Assembly: GCF_029784155.1 (NCBI RefSeq)
Contig: NC_073692.1
Span: 370,183,160 to 370,247,159, forward strand
Direction: 5' to 3'
DNA length: 64,000 nucleotides
DNA from: Uranotaenia lowii
Taxonomy: Eukaryota > Arthropoda > Insecta > Diptera > Culicidae
The notes under the pieces were generated by a model that saw only the letters and a list, made by a program, of their open reading frames with translations, had not been told where the DNA came from and did not search any database. Both the position numbers and the translations under genes were made by a program. Positions 23,378 through 34,750 of the stretch are shown here, piece by piece (position 1 is the stretch's first letter; every line of letters starts with the position of its first letter).

Positions 23378-24290
23378 CCATCCTTCTTGAAAACTCTCTT
23401 GACGATAGCCCAATATCGTTCTATGGGGCAAGCTGGGGGCAGTTTGATGGGTTAATATCTTTCTCAACGAAATCTACATCGTTATCCTCAAACCATCTAA
23501 AGAGGAATTAGCGTTGTGGGCTGACGCCAAATCCGGCCAGAACAATGGTAGAGTCGAATGTTTCTTATATAGTGGCAGCCACCTTTTCTGCAAACACTCC
23601 TTTTTGTAGATATCGGCATTTATTGTTCCTTTTGTAAAGGAACTCGCCGACTTCAATCCGCAGGAGCAGATCACAAGCACTTTCCGGCCAAATTTTTCCA
23701 CCTCAATCGACTTCCCGTGGTCACTCACATCCTCCCCAATAGCTGCAGTGTAGAATTGTGGTCCCGGAAGAGTACTGGAATCCTCTTTTACATAAGTTTC
23801 ATCGTCCATGAGAATGCACGCATCTGGCTTCAGCAAAATCCGATGATATAGCTTCCGGGCTCTGGTTTTGCCTCGTGATTTTCGTTCAGCCGTTTGTTTG
23901 GACACTTTCTGCTTCTTGTATGTCTTCAGGTTGTTCCGCTTCTTGATCCGCTGTACCATTCCGATCGATGTCCCAGCTTTTTTCGCCAAATCCCGTATGG
24001 ACACCGATCGACTCCGGTTGAAGAGGTTGATTACCTTACGGTCCAGATTTGGGTCAGATGGTCCTGCTTTTCTGCCTCTTCCTGGCAAATCATCGAACGT
24101 ATGGTGTTCCCCGAACTTGTGGATGATGGATTTTACGCTCGCCGGATGAATGCCGAAATGTTTCGCCACATCATTCATCGAGATGCCCTTCTCTCGCATC
24201 CAAGTGTCCAACACACGAATTTTAACTTCTTTTTTAATTCGCGACATTTTGGGAGAAACGAATGTTTCAAACGTAAACAAAGCGCTGGTT
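23378..24290 (-). pseudogene. Second DD37E mariner-like transposase, different subfamily, truncated
   Basis: The minus-strand frame 24280-23474 encodes most of a mariner-type transposase. The likely start is the second Met (MSRIKKEVKIRVLDTWMREK, about 24247), preceded by an in-frame upstream Met. It has an N-terminal helix-turn-helix (NDVAKHFGIHPASVKSII), a GRGRKAG linker, the first catalytic Asp in LMDDETYVKED and the second in FWPDLASAH. The frame is lost just after this, and the catalytic-Glu region (ERYWAIVKR-like) is seen only out of frame at about 23400-23430, so a single-base loss is likely. The C-terminus is cut at 23377, exactly where copy A begins, suggesting copy A landed in or beside it. 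Only about half identical to copy A by eye, so a separate subfamily. Terminal repeats were not identified. Confidence 0.85.
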
Positions 24291-25520
24291 CACTCTTGAC
24301 AGATCAAGATGCTACATACAGGTGAGCACAGTTGTGCGCGTTCACGCGTTAGAAAGTAGAAGGCCCGAATATGTTTATAGTTAATTTTCGATACACTCAT
24401 TAAATGTTTAGAAGATAGGTTTTTACAAATACAGTTATTGCTAGTTTTAAGTTGGGCGTGTGGAATCTTCGTCAACAAGTCTGCAACCAAGACTGGTTGC
24501 AAGGTAGAATGCATGTAGGTTGCATGCAAGGTGCAATAACTCGCCTAAAGTATTTTGAATGGAGAAGGTGGAGGAAAGGATTGAAGTAACGCGCCAAAAA
24601 GGGTCTTTGACTCCGGGCTTTTTTATCTTCCGGCGTTCGTGCGAGTCAGGTGTGTTCTCCAACCGCCAAAAAAATTGAGAAACCGTAGTGTGTTTGTTCT
24701 TGTGTCACCCCGTTTTGTGTTGAGGAATCCCGTCGTAGTCTACGTCTTACCGTAAAGGACTTCGGCCTCTGGTTCAGGAAGGTCCATAACCGCAAAGGAG
24801 GCTTATCTCTCGGGACTTCGAGTTTCTCAAAGTTCAAAGTCTCTCATTCTCAAGGAAACCCCTTCTCAGCGCGGCCAATACGGTCTTGCTGTGGTCCGCT
24901 GATTCCCGTCAACGAAAAAAACGCCGTAATTCTTACCGTTCGTCACGCCAGACGAGCTGCCACCAATTGGTCACGTCACTCATCCCCGTTCGTGATCCGT
25001 CATCGACCACCGTCCAACCCACATCCTACACTCCCACACCAGCACACAGTACAGAGAATAATAAAGCCAATCTTTAAACCAATGTTTTTAAAGTAGTTTC
25101 TCGTTTTTTTTTTGGAATAAAAGTAATTTTTGTCTTAAGTTTTAATTTGTTGATTGTTTTGATTGTAGAAAGCCCACAGTTTGTTCCTAAATTTTGTCCG
25201 CGTTCCCCTCCGATTACCCAGCCGTCGGCCGACCCTGAGATTAGTCAAAGGGTCTTCTGCGACTGAGCTAGAAATATCCGGGAGTTGCTGGCAAATAGCC
25301 TCAAAATAGTAGTTCAAGGCACCAAAATTTATCAAAATTAGCTCTTTAAATCTTTGCACCTTTGAAAATGTAAATTTTGTGGCTTTGTGTAGTTTATCAA
25401 AACCCTTTTCAATGTGGAGTTGAAGAACCAGAAGCACAAAATAAAAGTGAGGCTTAATTGGTTTCTTGAAGAATATTTCGTATCTGCATAAAATTTGTAA
25501 AACAAAAAGTTTATTAAATT
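24291..25520. other. Unassigned sequence, possible retroelement or LTR remnant
   Basis: No gene identified. From about 24650 to 25080 the sequence is GC-richer and ends with AATAAA at 25060-25065 followed by an AT-rich tail, a layout that could be an LTR or the 3' end of an unknown transcript. No paired LTR or terminal repeat was found in the window. 25100-25520 is AT-rich and featureless. Confidence 0.35.
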
Positions 25521-25521
25521 G

Positions 25522-27575
25522 CAAATCGAAATTACCTAACCTACCTAAGGGTCCAGCGCCGATTGACCGGCGCATAGGGCTGAGATAAAAGATCTCCACT
25601 GCTGGCGATCCGGAGCCAGCGTCTTCACTTGCTGCCAGCCAAGGTTCTCGTCAACTGTGCGGATTTCAGCGGCTAGACTTCGCCGCCACGAGCTTTTGGG
25701 CCTGCCTCTTCTTCGATGCCCATCTGGATTCCAGTCAAGCGCCTCTCTGCAAATCTCGTTTTCATCTCTTCGCAGCGTGTGCCCAATCCATCTCCACTTA
25801 CGTTCCCGAATCTCGATTTCTAGCGCCTTTTGATGACACCGGCGATGAAGTTCAACGTTTGAGATCCAGTTGCCAGGCCACCAAGCGCGGATGATGTTCC
25901 GCAGGCACCGATTCACAAAAACTTGCAGTTTTCGCGTCGTCACCGCATATGTGCACCAAGTCTCACACCCGTACAGCAATACGGATTTGACGTTTGAGTT
26001 GAAGATTCGGATCTTAGTTCGTAGAGAGATCTGGCGTGACCGCCAGATGTTTCGGAGACTCGCAAACGCAAATCGGGCTTTTCTGATCCGGGTTTCGATG
26101 TCCTTCTTGGTACCACCATCAGGCGTAGTCTGGCTACCAAGATACTGGAAGCACTCCACTGTCTCAACCTGTTGTCCAGCTACCACGAAATTGGAACGAT
26201 TTTCTGTATTGATTTCCATCGACTTGGTCTTTCCGACATTGATTTTGAGACCTGCTGCCTTGGAGCTTTCGGTGAGGTCGTCGAGTTTGCTCTGCATGTC
26301 TTGTTGTGTTTGGGCGAGCAAAACAATATCGTCTGCCAGGTCAAGGTCGTTCAGTTGCTCCATGGTTGAAGGATTCCACGGCAATCCTCGGTTTGGTCTA
26401 CAGTCAATCGATCCAGTCAAGATCTCATCCATTACGATGAGAAAAAGCAGCGGTGACAAAATACATCTTTGTCTCACTCCAGCAGTTACCGGGATTGGTT
26501 CGGACAAGACACCGTCGTGTAAGACCTTGCACGAAAATGCCTCGTACTGTGCTTCGATGAGATGGACTAGTTTCTCTGGGACCCCTCGTCGTCTAAGAGC
26601 AGCCCAGATGTTTTCGTGGTTCAGTCGGTCAAATGCTTTTTCGAAATCAACGAACACCAGCAGAAGAGAGTCCTGGAATTCGTTGATTTGTTCCAGTATT
26701 ATTCGTAGCGTTGTGATGTGGTCCACACATGATCGTCCGGATCGGAATCCAGCTTGTTGCCGTCGGAGTGTAGCGTCGATTTTCTCCTGGATCCTGTTCA
26801 GGATCACTTTGCAGAGTACTTTAAGGGTTGTACAGATCAAAGTTATGCCACGCCAGTTACCGCACTCTGTTAGGTCTCCTTTCTTTGGGACCTTTACGAG
26901 GATACCCTGCATCCAGTCGGCCGGGAATGTTGCAGTATCCCAAATGTCAGCGAAAAGACGGTGCAACATTTGTGCTGACAAGGCAGGGTCGGCTTTGAGC
27001 ATTTCAGCAGGAATGCAATCGATTCCAGGCGCTTTGTTGGATTTCATGTCCTTGATTGCCGCTTCTATTTCAGCCAGCGTGGGCGCTTCCGAGTTGACGC
27101 CATTAATGCGACTTACTGTGGGCGCCTCGAGCTGCGGGTTCTGTTGGCCATTGCTATTTGTAACTCGGAAAAGTTGATCAAAATGCTCAGTCCAACGCTT
27201 GAGCTGATCTGTTCGATCTGTCAGCAGCTGACCTGCTCGGTTTTTCAGCGGCATTCTTGCATTAGTCCTTGCACCACTAAGGCGGCGAGAAATATCATAT
27301 AATAATCGGATATCTCCAATGGCGGCGGCTCTTTCTCCCTCTTCGGCTAGGGAGTTTGTCCAGGCTCTCTTGTCTCGTCTACAAGCTCGTTTAACTGCCT
27401 TTTCCAGCTCCGCATATCGTAAGCGGGCGGCTGCTTTGGCTGACCCGGTACATGCCTGCTCAATTCCGACTTTCGCCTTTCTCCGATCATCGATCATCCT
27501 CCAGGTTTCATCCGACATCCATTCACTTCGTCTTCCACAAACTTTACCGAGAGTACCATGGCTCAAATCGAAATT
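25522..27575 (-). mobile_element. 5'-truncated RTE-like LINE with 12-bp target-site duplication
   Basis: The element occupies 25534-27563 (2,030 bp) and is flanked by the exact 12-bp duplication CAAATCGAAATT at 25522-25533 and 27564-27575. The coding frame runs from the truncation point to the stop at 25545-25547, so the 3'UTR is only about a dozen bases and ends in short TAGG-type repeats (TTAGGTAGGTTAGGT). Very short 3'UTRs with simple repeat tails are typical of RTE-clade LINEs. The endonuclease half is missing. Confidence 0.93.
25545..27563 (-). CDS. RTE-like reverse transcriptase ORF, 5'-truncated
   Basis: About 672 codons are open without interruption. No genuine start exists: the apparent first Met would be a TTG at the target duplication, and the protein begins mid-gene with CGRRSEWMSDETWRM. 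Reverse transcriptase motifs: NKAPGIDCIPAEML, VPKKGDLTECGNWRGI, QAGFRSGRSCVDHI, FVDFEKAFDRLN, then the catalytic LADDIVLLAQ and GLKINVGKTK. The C-terminal connection domain has RKWRWIGHTLRRDEN and RRRGRPKSSWRR, frequent in RTE-like LINEs. Oddity: the usual GVRQGC motif reads GVRQRC, a Gly-to-Arg change in the template grip that would probably impair activity. The endonuclease is missing, so it is a dead-on-arrival copy. Confidence 0.92.
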   Translation of the reverse strand, partial: SHGTLGKVCGRRSEWMSDETWRMIDDRRKAKVGIEQACTGSAKAAARLRYAELEKAVKRACRRDKRAWTNSLAEEGERAAAIGDIRLLYDISRRLSGARTNARMPLKNRAGQLLTDRTDQLKRWTEHFDQLFRVTNSNGQQNPQLEAPTVSRINGVNSEAPTLAEIEAAIKDMKSNKAPGIDCIPAEMLKADPALSAQMLHRLFADIWDTATFPADWMQGILVKVPKKGDLTECGNWRGITLICTTLKVLCKVILNRIQEKIDATLRRQQAGFRSGRSCVDHITTLRIILEQINEFQDSLLLVFVDFEKAFDRLNHENIWAALRRRGVPEKLVHLIEAQYEAFSCKVLHDGVLSEPIPVTAGVRQRCILSPLLFLIVMDEILTGSIDCRPNRGLPWNPSTMEQLNDLDLADDIVLLAQTQQDMQSKLDDLTESSKAAGLKINVGKTKSMEINTENRSNFVVAGQQVETVECFQYLGSQTTPDGGTKKDIETRIRKARFAFASLRNIWRSRQISLRTKIRIFNSNVKSVLLYGCETWCTYAVTTRKLQVFVNRCLRNIIRAWWPGNWISNVELHRRCHQKALEIEIRERKWRWIGHTLRRDENEICREALDWNPDGHRRRGRPKSSWRRSLAAEIRTVDENLGWQQVKTLAPDRQQWRSFISALCAGQSALDP

Positions 27576-28057
27576 GACAATTAAAAATTAGTTGCAATTC
27601 GTAAGCGTCATATAGTGGCACATGCAATATCACCAAAACTAGAGGTGTTAGCCAAAATCTGATCTAACCATAACCCAGAAAGAATTTTAAGACTTTAAGA
27701 AAGAGCAGGATAACTTTTCTCGGATAACTTATCGTACCTTAGTCGATTTTCAAGAGAATGAAGGAGGAACTATAGTAAAAAAAATATCAAATATGGTTAC
27801 ACAAATATTTGAAAATATTTTTTTTTTGTCTAATAGAAACGAATTGTACAATTTTTTGGTAATTTATAATGTCAATTCACTCAAAAGTCTTGGAAAAATC
27901 AATAATTAACGCCCTGTCGGGGAAAATGAGATGCACCTTCAATCTGACAGTTCCAACTCTTGGCACACAATCAACGAAACGCCACAAAGAAACGAAGGCG
28001 AAACCCAAGCCTGGTTAGATGAAGATGAAGCAAAATAACCGTTTTTTGGCCACTTAC
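27576..28057. other. AT-rich intergenic sequence
   Basis: No gene or recognisable repeat. If the exon at 28058-28168 is real, this is its downstream intron. Confidence 0.4.
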
Positions 28058-28168
28058 CAAATTCATAATGTCCACCTCATCGAGCTGGAGCTTCCGGAGC
28101 CGTTCCTCCCGTCTGAGTGCCGCTTCCTTGGCCTGGTGCCGGCGCTGTTTGTTCCTCAAGTGTCCCAT
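28058..28168 (-). CDS. Candidate first coding exon of an unidentified gene
   Basis: ATG at 28168 lies in a strong context (GGAACATGG). It opens 37 codons of lysine/arginine/glutamate-rich, coiled-coil-like sequence (MGHLRNKQRRHQAKEAALRR, then EERLRKLQLDEVDIMNL) ending in phase 0 exactly at a consensus donor (TTG|GTAAGTG). GC-rich codons contrast with the AT-rich surroundings, and this is the pattern of a constrained exon. I do not recognise the protein and find no partner exon in the window. Downstream exons would lie to the left on the minus strand. It could also be chance. Confidence 0.4.
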
Positions 28169-29555
28169 GTTCCGGTTTTTTTTGCCTGGCTCAGGATTCT
28201 TTCTGTCCCCAATATCCCAATAGTACTTACAGAGATGCTGTTATGGCAACTTCAATCCACTTCAAGCGTCGTTGACTTTGAGAGCGGTCTCTTTGTGGCA
28301 CTGCCCTTTTACACCAGACATTCGACTTACTTCCTGTAAGTAAAAGAAGGAGAAAAACGGAATCGAATGAGCATTATAAGAATAAGAAAGTTGAGAAAAA
28401 AAAAGCAACGGATTCCGGTGCGAGTGTTAAAGTTATTCGCCCATTTTCGCTAGTTTTATGCAGGATTTTTTTTCGGTCCCCCCCCCCAAACTCTGACGAC
28501 ATCAAATCCAGGGATTGAGATTGTGGAATAAATTTCTACCTCCAACCCATCGAAATAAAAAATCGGAAGTGGTAGACGAGACCCCCACTCGTGGGCTGTC
28601 ATCTTTAAGGAAATCGATAAATTTTCCCCGCACGACAACAACGTGTTGATTCCTTTCTTCTCGATCCGGTCGCGCCACATCCGGGAAAAGCGTGGCAAGT
28701 AAATAACCCCTTGTGAAAAATGAAAGAATGAACGCCAGAAGTGAGAGACAGAAAGAAAAAAAAACAAAGAAACACAATAGAATCGATTCAGGTCCGCGAA
28801 AAATTTGCACAATCCAAATCGGTCAAAGGTTTGTCGGGTGGGGGGATTTTTCCACGTTCCCTCACTTTGAAAAAAAAAAAAAAATAGTTTGTAACAGGGG
28901 AAAATGAATGCAAATTTGCAGTTGAATTTGGCCGTGAATCATTCCCATTTCCCACAGTGACAGTTGGGAACAATGCAATGGTTCGGGCGAAGAAATACCC
29001 GATTTTTTAATGGGTGTTGGCAGTCCCCTGACAGTCTCGTTCTGGCGCTGTAGGTCAACATGAATTATCTTTGCATTAAGAAATTTGCAAAAAAACATGT
29101 TTGAAGTTATGGGTTAGAGCTTGAATCCGAGGGATGAGACAGAGAATTTAAATTGAGAAGAAATTGGTCTTTTTGCACAAAAGACTATTACACGAAAATC
29201 AGCAGTAATGACTTGAAAGGTCATTTTAATGCTGAGAAAGTCTTTAGAAATAAGAAACTTAAAAGTGGAAATCTTTGAGTTTCTAATCACAAAAATGTGA
29301 GGAGTCAATAGTCAAAAAAACTATGATTTTAAGATCAATTTGAAAAAAAGTGGAATCACGATCAAAAGTCAGACACATATTAAGAAATCAAAAGCAATTT
29401 TTGTAGAATTCAAACTAAGAATTTGTGAGTTCATGATCTTAGATTCCTAAAACAGAAAAATATAAGCATTCAGGAACCAAACTTTGAAATAGAATTGAAT
29501 CTAAATCAGTTGTATTTGTGAAGACCAAAGATTCTCGTTAACCAAAAGTCTTGAT
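28169..29555. other. Unassigned sequence, possible promoter side of the exon above
   Basis: Contains homopolymer runs (C-run at about 28478, A-run at about 28870) and no convincing gene. Minus-strand splice-like words (for example GTAAGTAC near 28231) could belong to a 5'UTR intron upstream of the candidate exon. Confidence 0.3.
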
Positions 29556-31745
29556 AACCTGGAGCTTTTGAAAACCTGAAGTACTAACGACCTGCCCTCA
29601 ATGAAAATCTATCAACCAGTTAACCTATCGGGCTGACGATCTGGAAGTCTGAAAATCTAAGGATTGAAAAAGGGAAAGAGGCCTGAATACCTACAGGTCT
29701 GACGACCTGGTGGCTTAACGATCAATAGGCTTGCTAACCTATCGGCCTTATGATCTATTCACATGACGAGTATCGGCCTGATAAACTTTCGAGTAGCCTC
29801 ACGAGTTGACCTATCAGCCTTGACGACCTAAGGTTGACAACCTGAAGATTACCCTACCAACCTAGATGCTTGATAACCTAAAGAATTGGATAACACAAGC
29901 CCCGATGACCTGGGATTTGACAGCTGGAAAACTATTAGTCTGATGATCTATTGGAAAGATGTGTGGGTGGCTTGATAACCTTGAGGCTTGATTAATAATC
30001 GGTCTGAAGATTTGACAGCCTCATGACCTAGAAGTTTAATAACCAAGAGACTTGAAAACAAGGTGGCTTAAAAATCTTGAAACTAGAAGGCCTAGCGTTT
30101 TGAATACCTAATGGTTTGATGACCTGGAACTTCGAAGACCTGGAGGCTAGACCTTGAAGATTGATAACCTAGATTCCTGATAACCCATGATCCGGATGAC
30201 CCAACGGTAGACCAACTCAAAAGTTCTATAGATTAGCATTCTGATGATCTACCAGTATGACGATCTATTGGCTTGATGACCTTTTACCTTAATAAACTAT
30301 CAGCTTGAAGTCCTATCAGTTTTACGACCTACAGATTAATCGAACCGTCGTTATAACGACCTAGGGGTTTGATAATTTATCAGCCTGATGATCTATCGGT
30401 CTCACCGACTTGTTGATCAATTGGCCTGATAGCCTATCCGCTGAACGACCTAGAGGCCTAACTATCTATCACCCTATGACTTATCGGCCTGACAACGTAG
30501 ATGTTTGTTTATCTGTTTGGCTTTCAGCTCAAGCGGGCTGACGACCTAGAGAACTGTCAATCTGGAGGCCTGGGAATCCATAAACTCGATGACCTAGATT
30601 CCTATTAACCTATCGACCTGATGGCCTATCAGCCTGGCACCCTGTAGACTTGATAACCTATCTTCCTGATGAACTACAACCTTGAAGACCTGGATTCCTG
30701 ATAATCAAAAGACCTGATGGCTTATCAGCCTGGCACCCTGAAGACTTGATACACTATCGACCTAATGACCTCTTGGCCTTACGACCTTTCCACTCGACAA
30801 CCTACGGGCTTAATGACTGATCGGCTTGACGACTTATCGGTCTTACAGCCCTAGATACTTGACAACCTATTTACCGGATGATCTACTAGGATACTTGATT
30901 AGCTATCAGCCTATATCGGTCTGATCAGTTTGTTATCGGGCTGACGACCTAGAAGCTTGATAACTTTGAGACTTAATGGTCTACCGGCATAGAAATCTGA
31001 TGATCTGAAGACCTATAAAGAATCTATCAAACCGGAGGGTTGTTATCTAGAGGCCTAGTAACCAACATGATTGATGATTGACCACATGGAGGCTGACATC
31101 CTTTAGATCTGATGACATTGAATTCGACGAGCTGGGGGGACAACCTGAAGGTCTGACGACTAAATCTGCTTGAAGACTTTAAGACGTGACATCTTGTAGA
31201 TTATACGATGCAGTAGTTTACAGATCTAGAGGCTTAACGATCAAGAGATTACTCAACCTAAGAGTCACAGCAGGTTCTTGATAACATCGAGGCTTGAAGG
31301 TCTATCGGTATAAGGGCCTAGAAGTCTGACGATCTGAATACCTGAAAATCACCCTACCTGGCCTTGTGACTTGAAGTCTGATGTCCAACAATCTATTGAC
31401 CTGAAGACTTAGAGGCTTCATAGCCAACCAGATTGAAGATTGACCACATGGGGGTCTGACAACCTGAAGACCTGATGACTTCCGATCCTGTTGAACTGGA
31501 AACCTAGAACTGACGGTCTGACGATCGAAACAGCTTGAGGACACTGAGACGTGACGACTTGGATGCTTTACAACCTAACCACTTACATGCAGATGTAGAG
31601 GCCTGAAGACCTAAAACATAACGTAAAAGACAGATGGCCTAATTAGAGGCTTGACGATTTTGAGGACTGCAGTCTGGCCCTACCTATAAACTTGAAGACT
31701 TTTAGGCTTGACGATCCCAGAAACCGACTATCTAGAGGTCTGAAG
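29556..31745. repeat. Degenerate 16-19 bp minisatellite (CCTGATGACCTATCGG-like)
   Basis: About 2.2 kb made of loosely repeated words of the type CTTGATAACCTAGAGG, CCTGATGACCTATCGG and CTGACGACCTAGAGG. The unit length varies between about 16 and 19 bp and identity between neighbours is low, so this is an old array. Neither strand shows a continuous frame. Confidence 0.85.
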
Positions 31746-33637
31746 ACTTTTGTGACCAGCCTTGGTGTATTCTATTTGCTGTTTGATGTTTTTCATTTCT
31801 GGGAGACGTAATGTTTGGTTTTTGTTCAATTGGTCCATGCATCTTAAGCTTTTCAGATTTTTTTTCCAAACGTAATTGGGCCGGGCAAATCCCAGCATTT
31901 TTATCCAAAATTCGGTCACTGGATTTTAAAATTTCTAAATCAAAAATCGGATAATATCCCGGAAAATATTGCCAAAAATCTATATGTTATGAAAATTCAA
32001 GAAAAAAGCTATATTTGCGGCTTCAAATCTAATTTTACAGTTCTAAAATTTGTTCGCAGGTTTATTTTGACTTGGATTTCGCTAGTATTTTGGATGGATG
32101 GAGTTTTCTCTTGATGGCCAACCGGATCAGACTGAGCTTTTCCCTTTTGCTTCCTTTACCACGGATAAATTCAGGTTATCTGGAATGCTTAATATATCTA
32201 CTAGACCGCTGCAAAAAATTGACTTCTTGCTCCATTATGTTTTTTCGGTGTCTTTTGGGTAATCAAGCATCAGTGTTAAATTTAAGAGGATTTGGTTGAT
32301 TCCTGAATCAGCGCAACGGGTTTCAGTTTTGTATGAAAATTTGTATGGAAGAAGAAATGTTTGCGTATTAAATCATATACCTAGAAAATTCAATCTTTAG
32401 CTTCTTTTTTTGGTAACATGAGAAGAAGCTATTTAATGAAAAAAGTTATAATCATTTCAAAATAAGAATCTGAATTCCATGAAAATTATCTAAAAATGGC
32501 ATATTTTTCTAGCTAGAGCTTTCACAACTTTCAAGAAATGTTTATGCCGAGGTTAAATGAGTCAACAATTTGTTTAGCTATGCAAAGCAGATTTTTGCGA
32601 GTTTTTATTTTCATCCTACGCTAAAGCTTTTAAATGAGCAGTCAAAAATGTTAAAATAAAAAATTATTTTGAATTTTTTTTTGCATATTGTTCGGGCTCG
32701 GCCGATGGGGGGGGTTCGGATTTCGGGGTATTTCTTCCCGTCTCTCGTCGACGGCATCCACCAGCAGCAAGAACTCAAGTAAGTCGCCTATATTTCCACA
32801 CAACAGCTGATCGCCCGCTCGGGGGGAAGATTTCGTTTGCACTTTCGGCGTTTGTTGTACGGAGTACCACTGCGCGATTCGATTGCGCTTTCTTAGCCAA
32901 CACTTAATTAGCCGTTTTTAATTGTACTAACTGATTATTCCCGATTTCGGAGATAGTAAAAAGTCGCTTGATTGGACTTAACTTTGATTTATTGCGAAGA
33001 AGTAAAACCCGTGCGGTTCGTTCAACTCTAGATTCTATTCTAACTTATATCTAAAATGGCTTACTACACTATTATGTGAGAACTCTCTCGGCGTTATGTT
33101 TAGTGTTGCGAGAGAGTTAATGTTATTCTAGGGTACATGTACAGATATTGATGTTTTCGAACAAATTGATTACAGTGTCAAGTGAACATAGAGGACACAT
33201 ATTACAAACAGAAACAATTCAGATTTCCTGATCGGTGTAGTATCATATCATAGAATATCTTTTCTGGGGTTAACGTTAGGTTTAAGGTTTTTTTTACATG
33301 AAATGTACTGCAAGAATCAAGAAATATTTCAAATCCAAAGACACATTTTTAAGAAATTTCGGTACATCTTTGGCGATTTTTAAATGACAAATTTTGTTTT
33401 TCTATACATATTTCTAAACAAATTCAAACTCGTTGCGTTAGATCTGGACTGAAAGAATCGCTTCCAAAATTTTTACTGCTATTTGTGACAGTTTAAACGA
33501 TAAAAAAAATGTAAGAGGTGTAAAAATGTATAAATTTCAAATTTTCATACAAAGCTTGCAGCGGTCTAATATCTACACTCAGAAAAATTGTTATTTTAGT
33601 TTTCATACGATAAGTCTTGTGATTTTGACCTTCTAAA
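31746..33637. other. Unassigned AT-rich sequence with one MITE fragment
   Basis: At about 31870-31985 there is a diverged piece of the same repeat family seen at 33640 and 42680 (GGGCCGGGCAAATC, then AATATCCCGG). The rest lacks recognisable genes. A GC-rich patch at 32690-32890 on an AT background may be regulatory or part of an undetected exon. Confidence 0.4.
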
Positions 33638-34090
33638 TTAGGGTTGCCAGGATTTTCCGGCACGTATATTGGCCGGGCAAATCTTATTTGAAAACCTGGC
33701 AAAGTCCGGGAATTTGATTTCAAAATTTTCAACCCAAAATTCGGGTAATATCTGAACAAATACAATGAGTTTTTCCACAAAAATCAAGATAAAAACGATT
33801 GAAACATTTTTATTTTAACGAAACACATTAGTAGATTTAAATCGTATTTCCAGCTTTCAAAAGACCATTCATGAACATTTGGATGAAACTTGGTCAAAAA
33901 ATTTCGTTTTTGGACGAAAAAATGAAAAAAATAAAAAAACTCAATTTGGATTTGATGTTTGGTTTGGCAAATTATGTGAATAAATCTGGGTTTTTTTTAA
34001 ACAAATACCGGAAGATCGGGTCGGACCGAGCCATTTCCAAATTTTGTATCAAATAAGTCCGGGTAAAAATGTGCAATCTGGCCAGCTTGT
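33638..34090. mobile_element. MITE-like element, GGTTGCCAG family, copy 1
   Basis: A non-coding element of about 440 bp. It starts TTAGGGTTGCCAGGATTTTC and ends with a loosely inverted version (AATCTGGCCAGC). Internal words CGGGCAAAT, CCGGGAATTTGATTTCAAAA and GGGTCGGACCGAG recur in the copy at 42680-43930. Terminal similarity and non-coding content fit a miniature inverted-repeat element. Its superfamily is unproven. Confidence 0.6.
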
Positions 34091-34109
34091 TCTAAATAGT
34101 ATCCCAGGC

Positions 34110-34750
34110 GACCAAAAGTCCCATATCTACTTAAACGCGTGCCTCCAAAGTTCGAGTATTGCTGAACAAAGGTTCCAAAGGGAATTGGTACCGAATTTTC
34201 TCGAATGCGAGCATGAAAGTTACAAAAGGTTCCTCAAATAGTCTTTTTGGGACACGGCAATTTTCGGCATCACTCAGTATTTAAGTTACAAATAGGACCC
34301 CAAACAGCCTTCTATGGACTTGAAATTCCAAAAAGTTCCTTGAATAACCTTTTTTGTGACATGCCAATCGCATCCATTCAGTATTAAAGTTACAAATTGG
34401 GTCTCAACTAGCCTTCTGTGGACTTGAAGTTCCAAAAAGTTCCTCAAATAGCATTTTTGTGACATGTCAATCGCATCCATTCAGTATAAAAGTTACAAAT
34501 GAGGTCTCAAACAGCCTTCTATGGACTTGAAGTTCCAAAAAGTTCCTCAAATAGCCTTTTTGTAACATGTCAATCACATCTGTTCAGTATAAAAGTTACA
34601 AATCGTTTCTCAACTAGCCTTCTATAGACTTGAAGTTCCAAAAAGTTCCTTGAATAACATTTTTGTGACACATCAATCGCATCCATTCAGTATAAAAATT
34701 ACAAATCGGTTCTCAACTAGCCTTCTATTGACTTGAAGTTCCAAAATGTA
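34110..34750. repeat. 103-bp tandem repeat, about six units
   Basis: GACTTGAAGTTCCAAAAAGT recurs at 34317, 34421, 34524, 34627 and 34730, a spacing of 103-104 bp, with a more diverged first unit from about 34110. Each unit also contains TGTGACATGTCAATCGCATC and CATTCAGTATAAAAGTTAC. Non-coding. Confidence 0.92.

Noticed and set aside
24650..25080. Solo LTR
   Set aside because: GC-rich with AATAAA near the end, but no TG/CA boundaries with matching flanking duplication could be found.
25870..27177. 435-codon plus-strand open frame
   Set aside because: Antisense shadow of the RTE reverse transcriptase.
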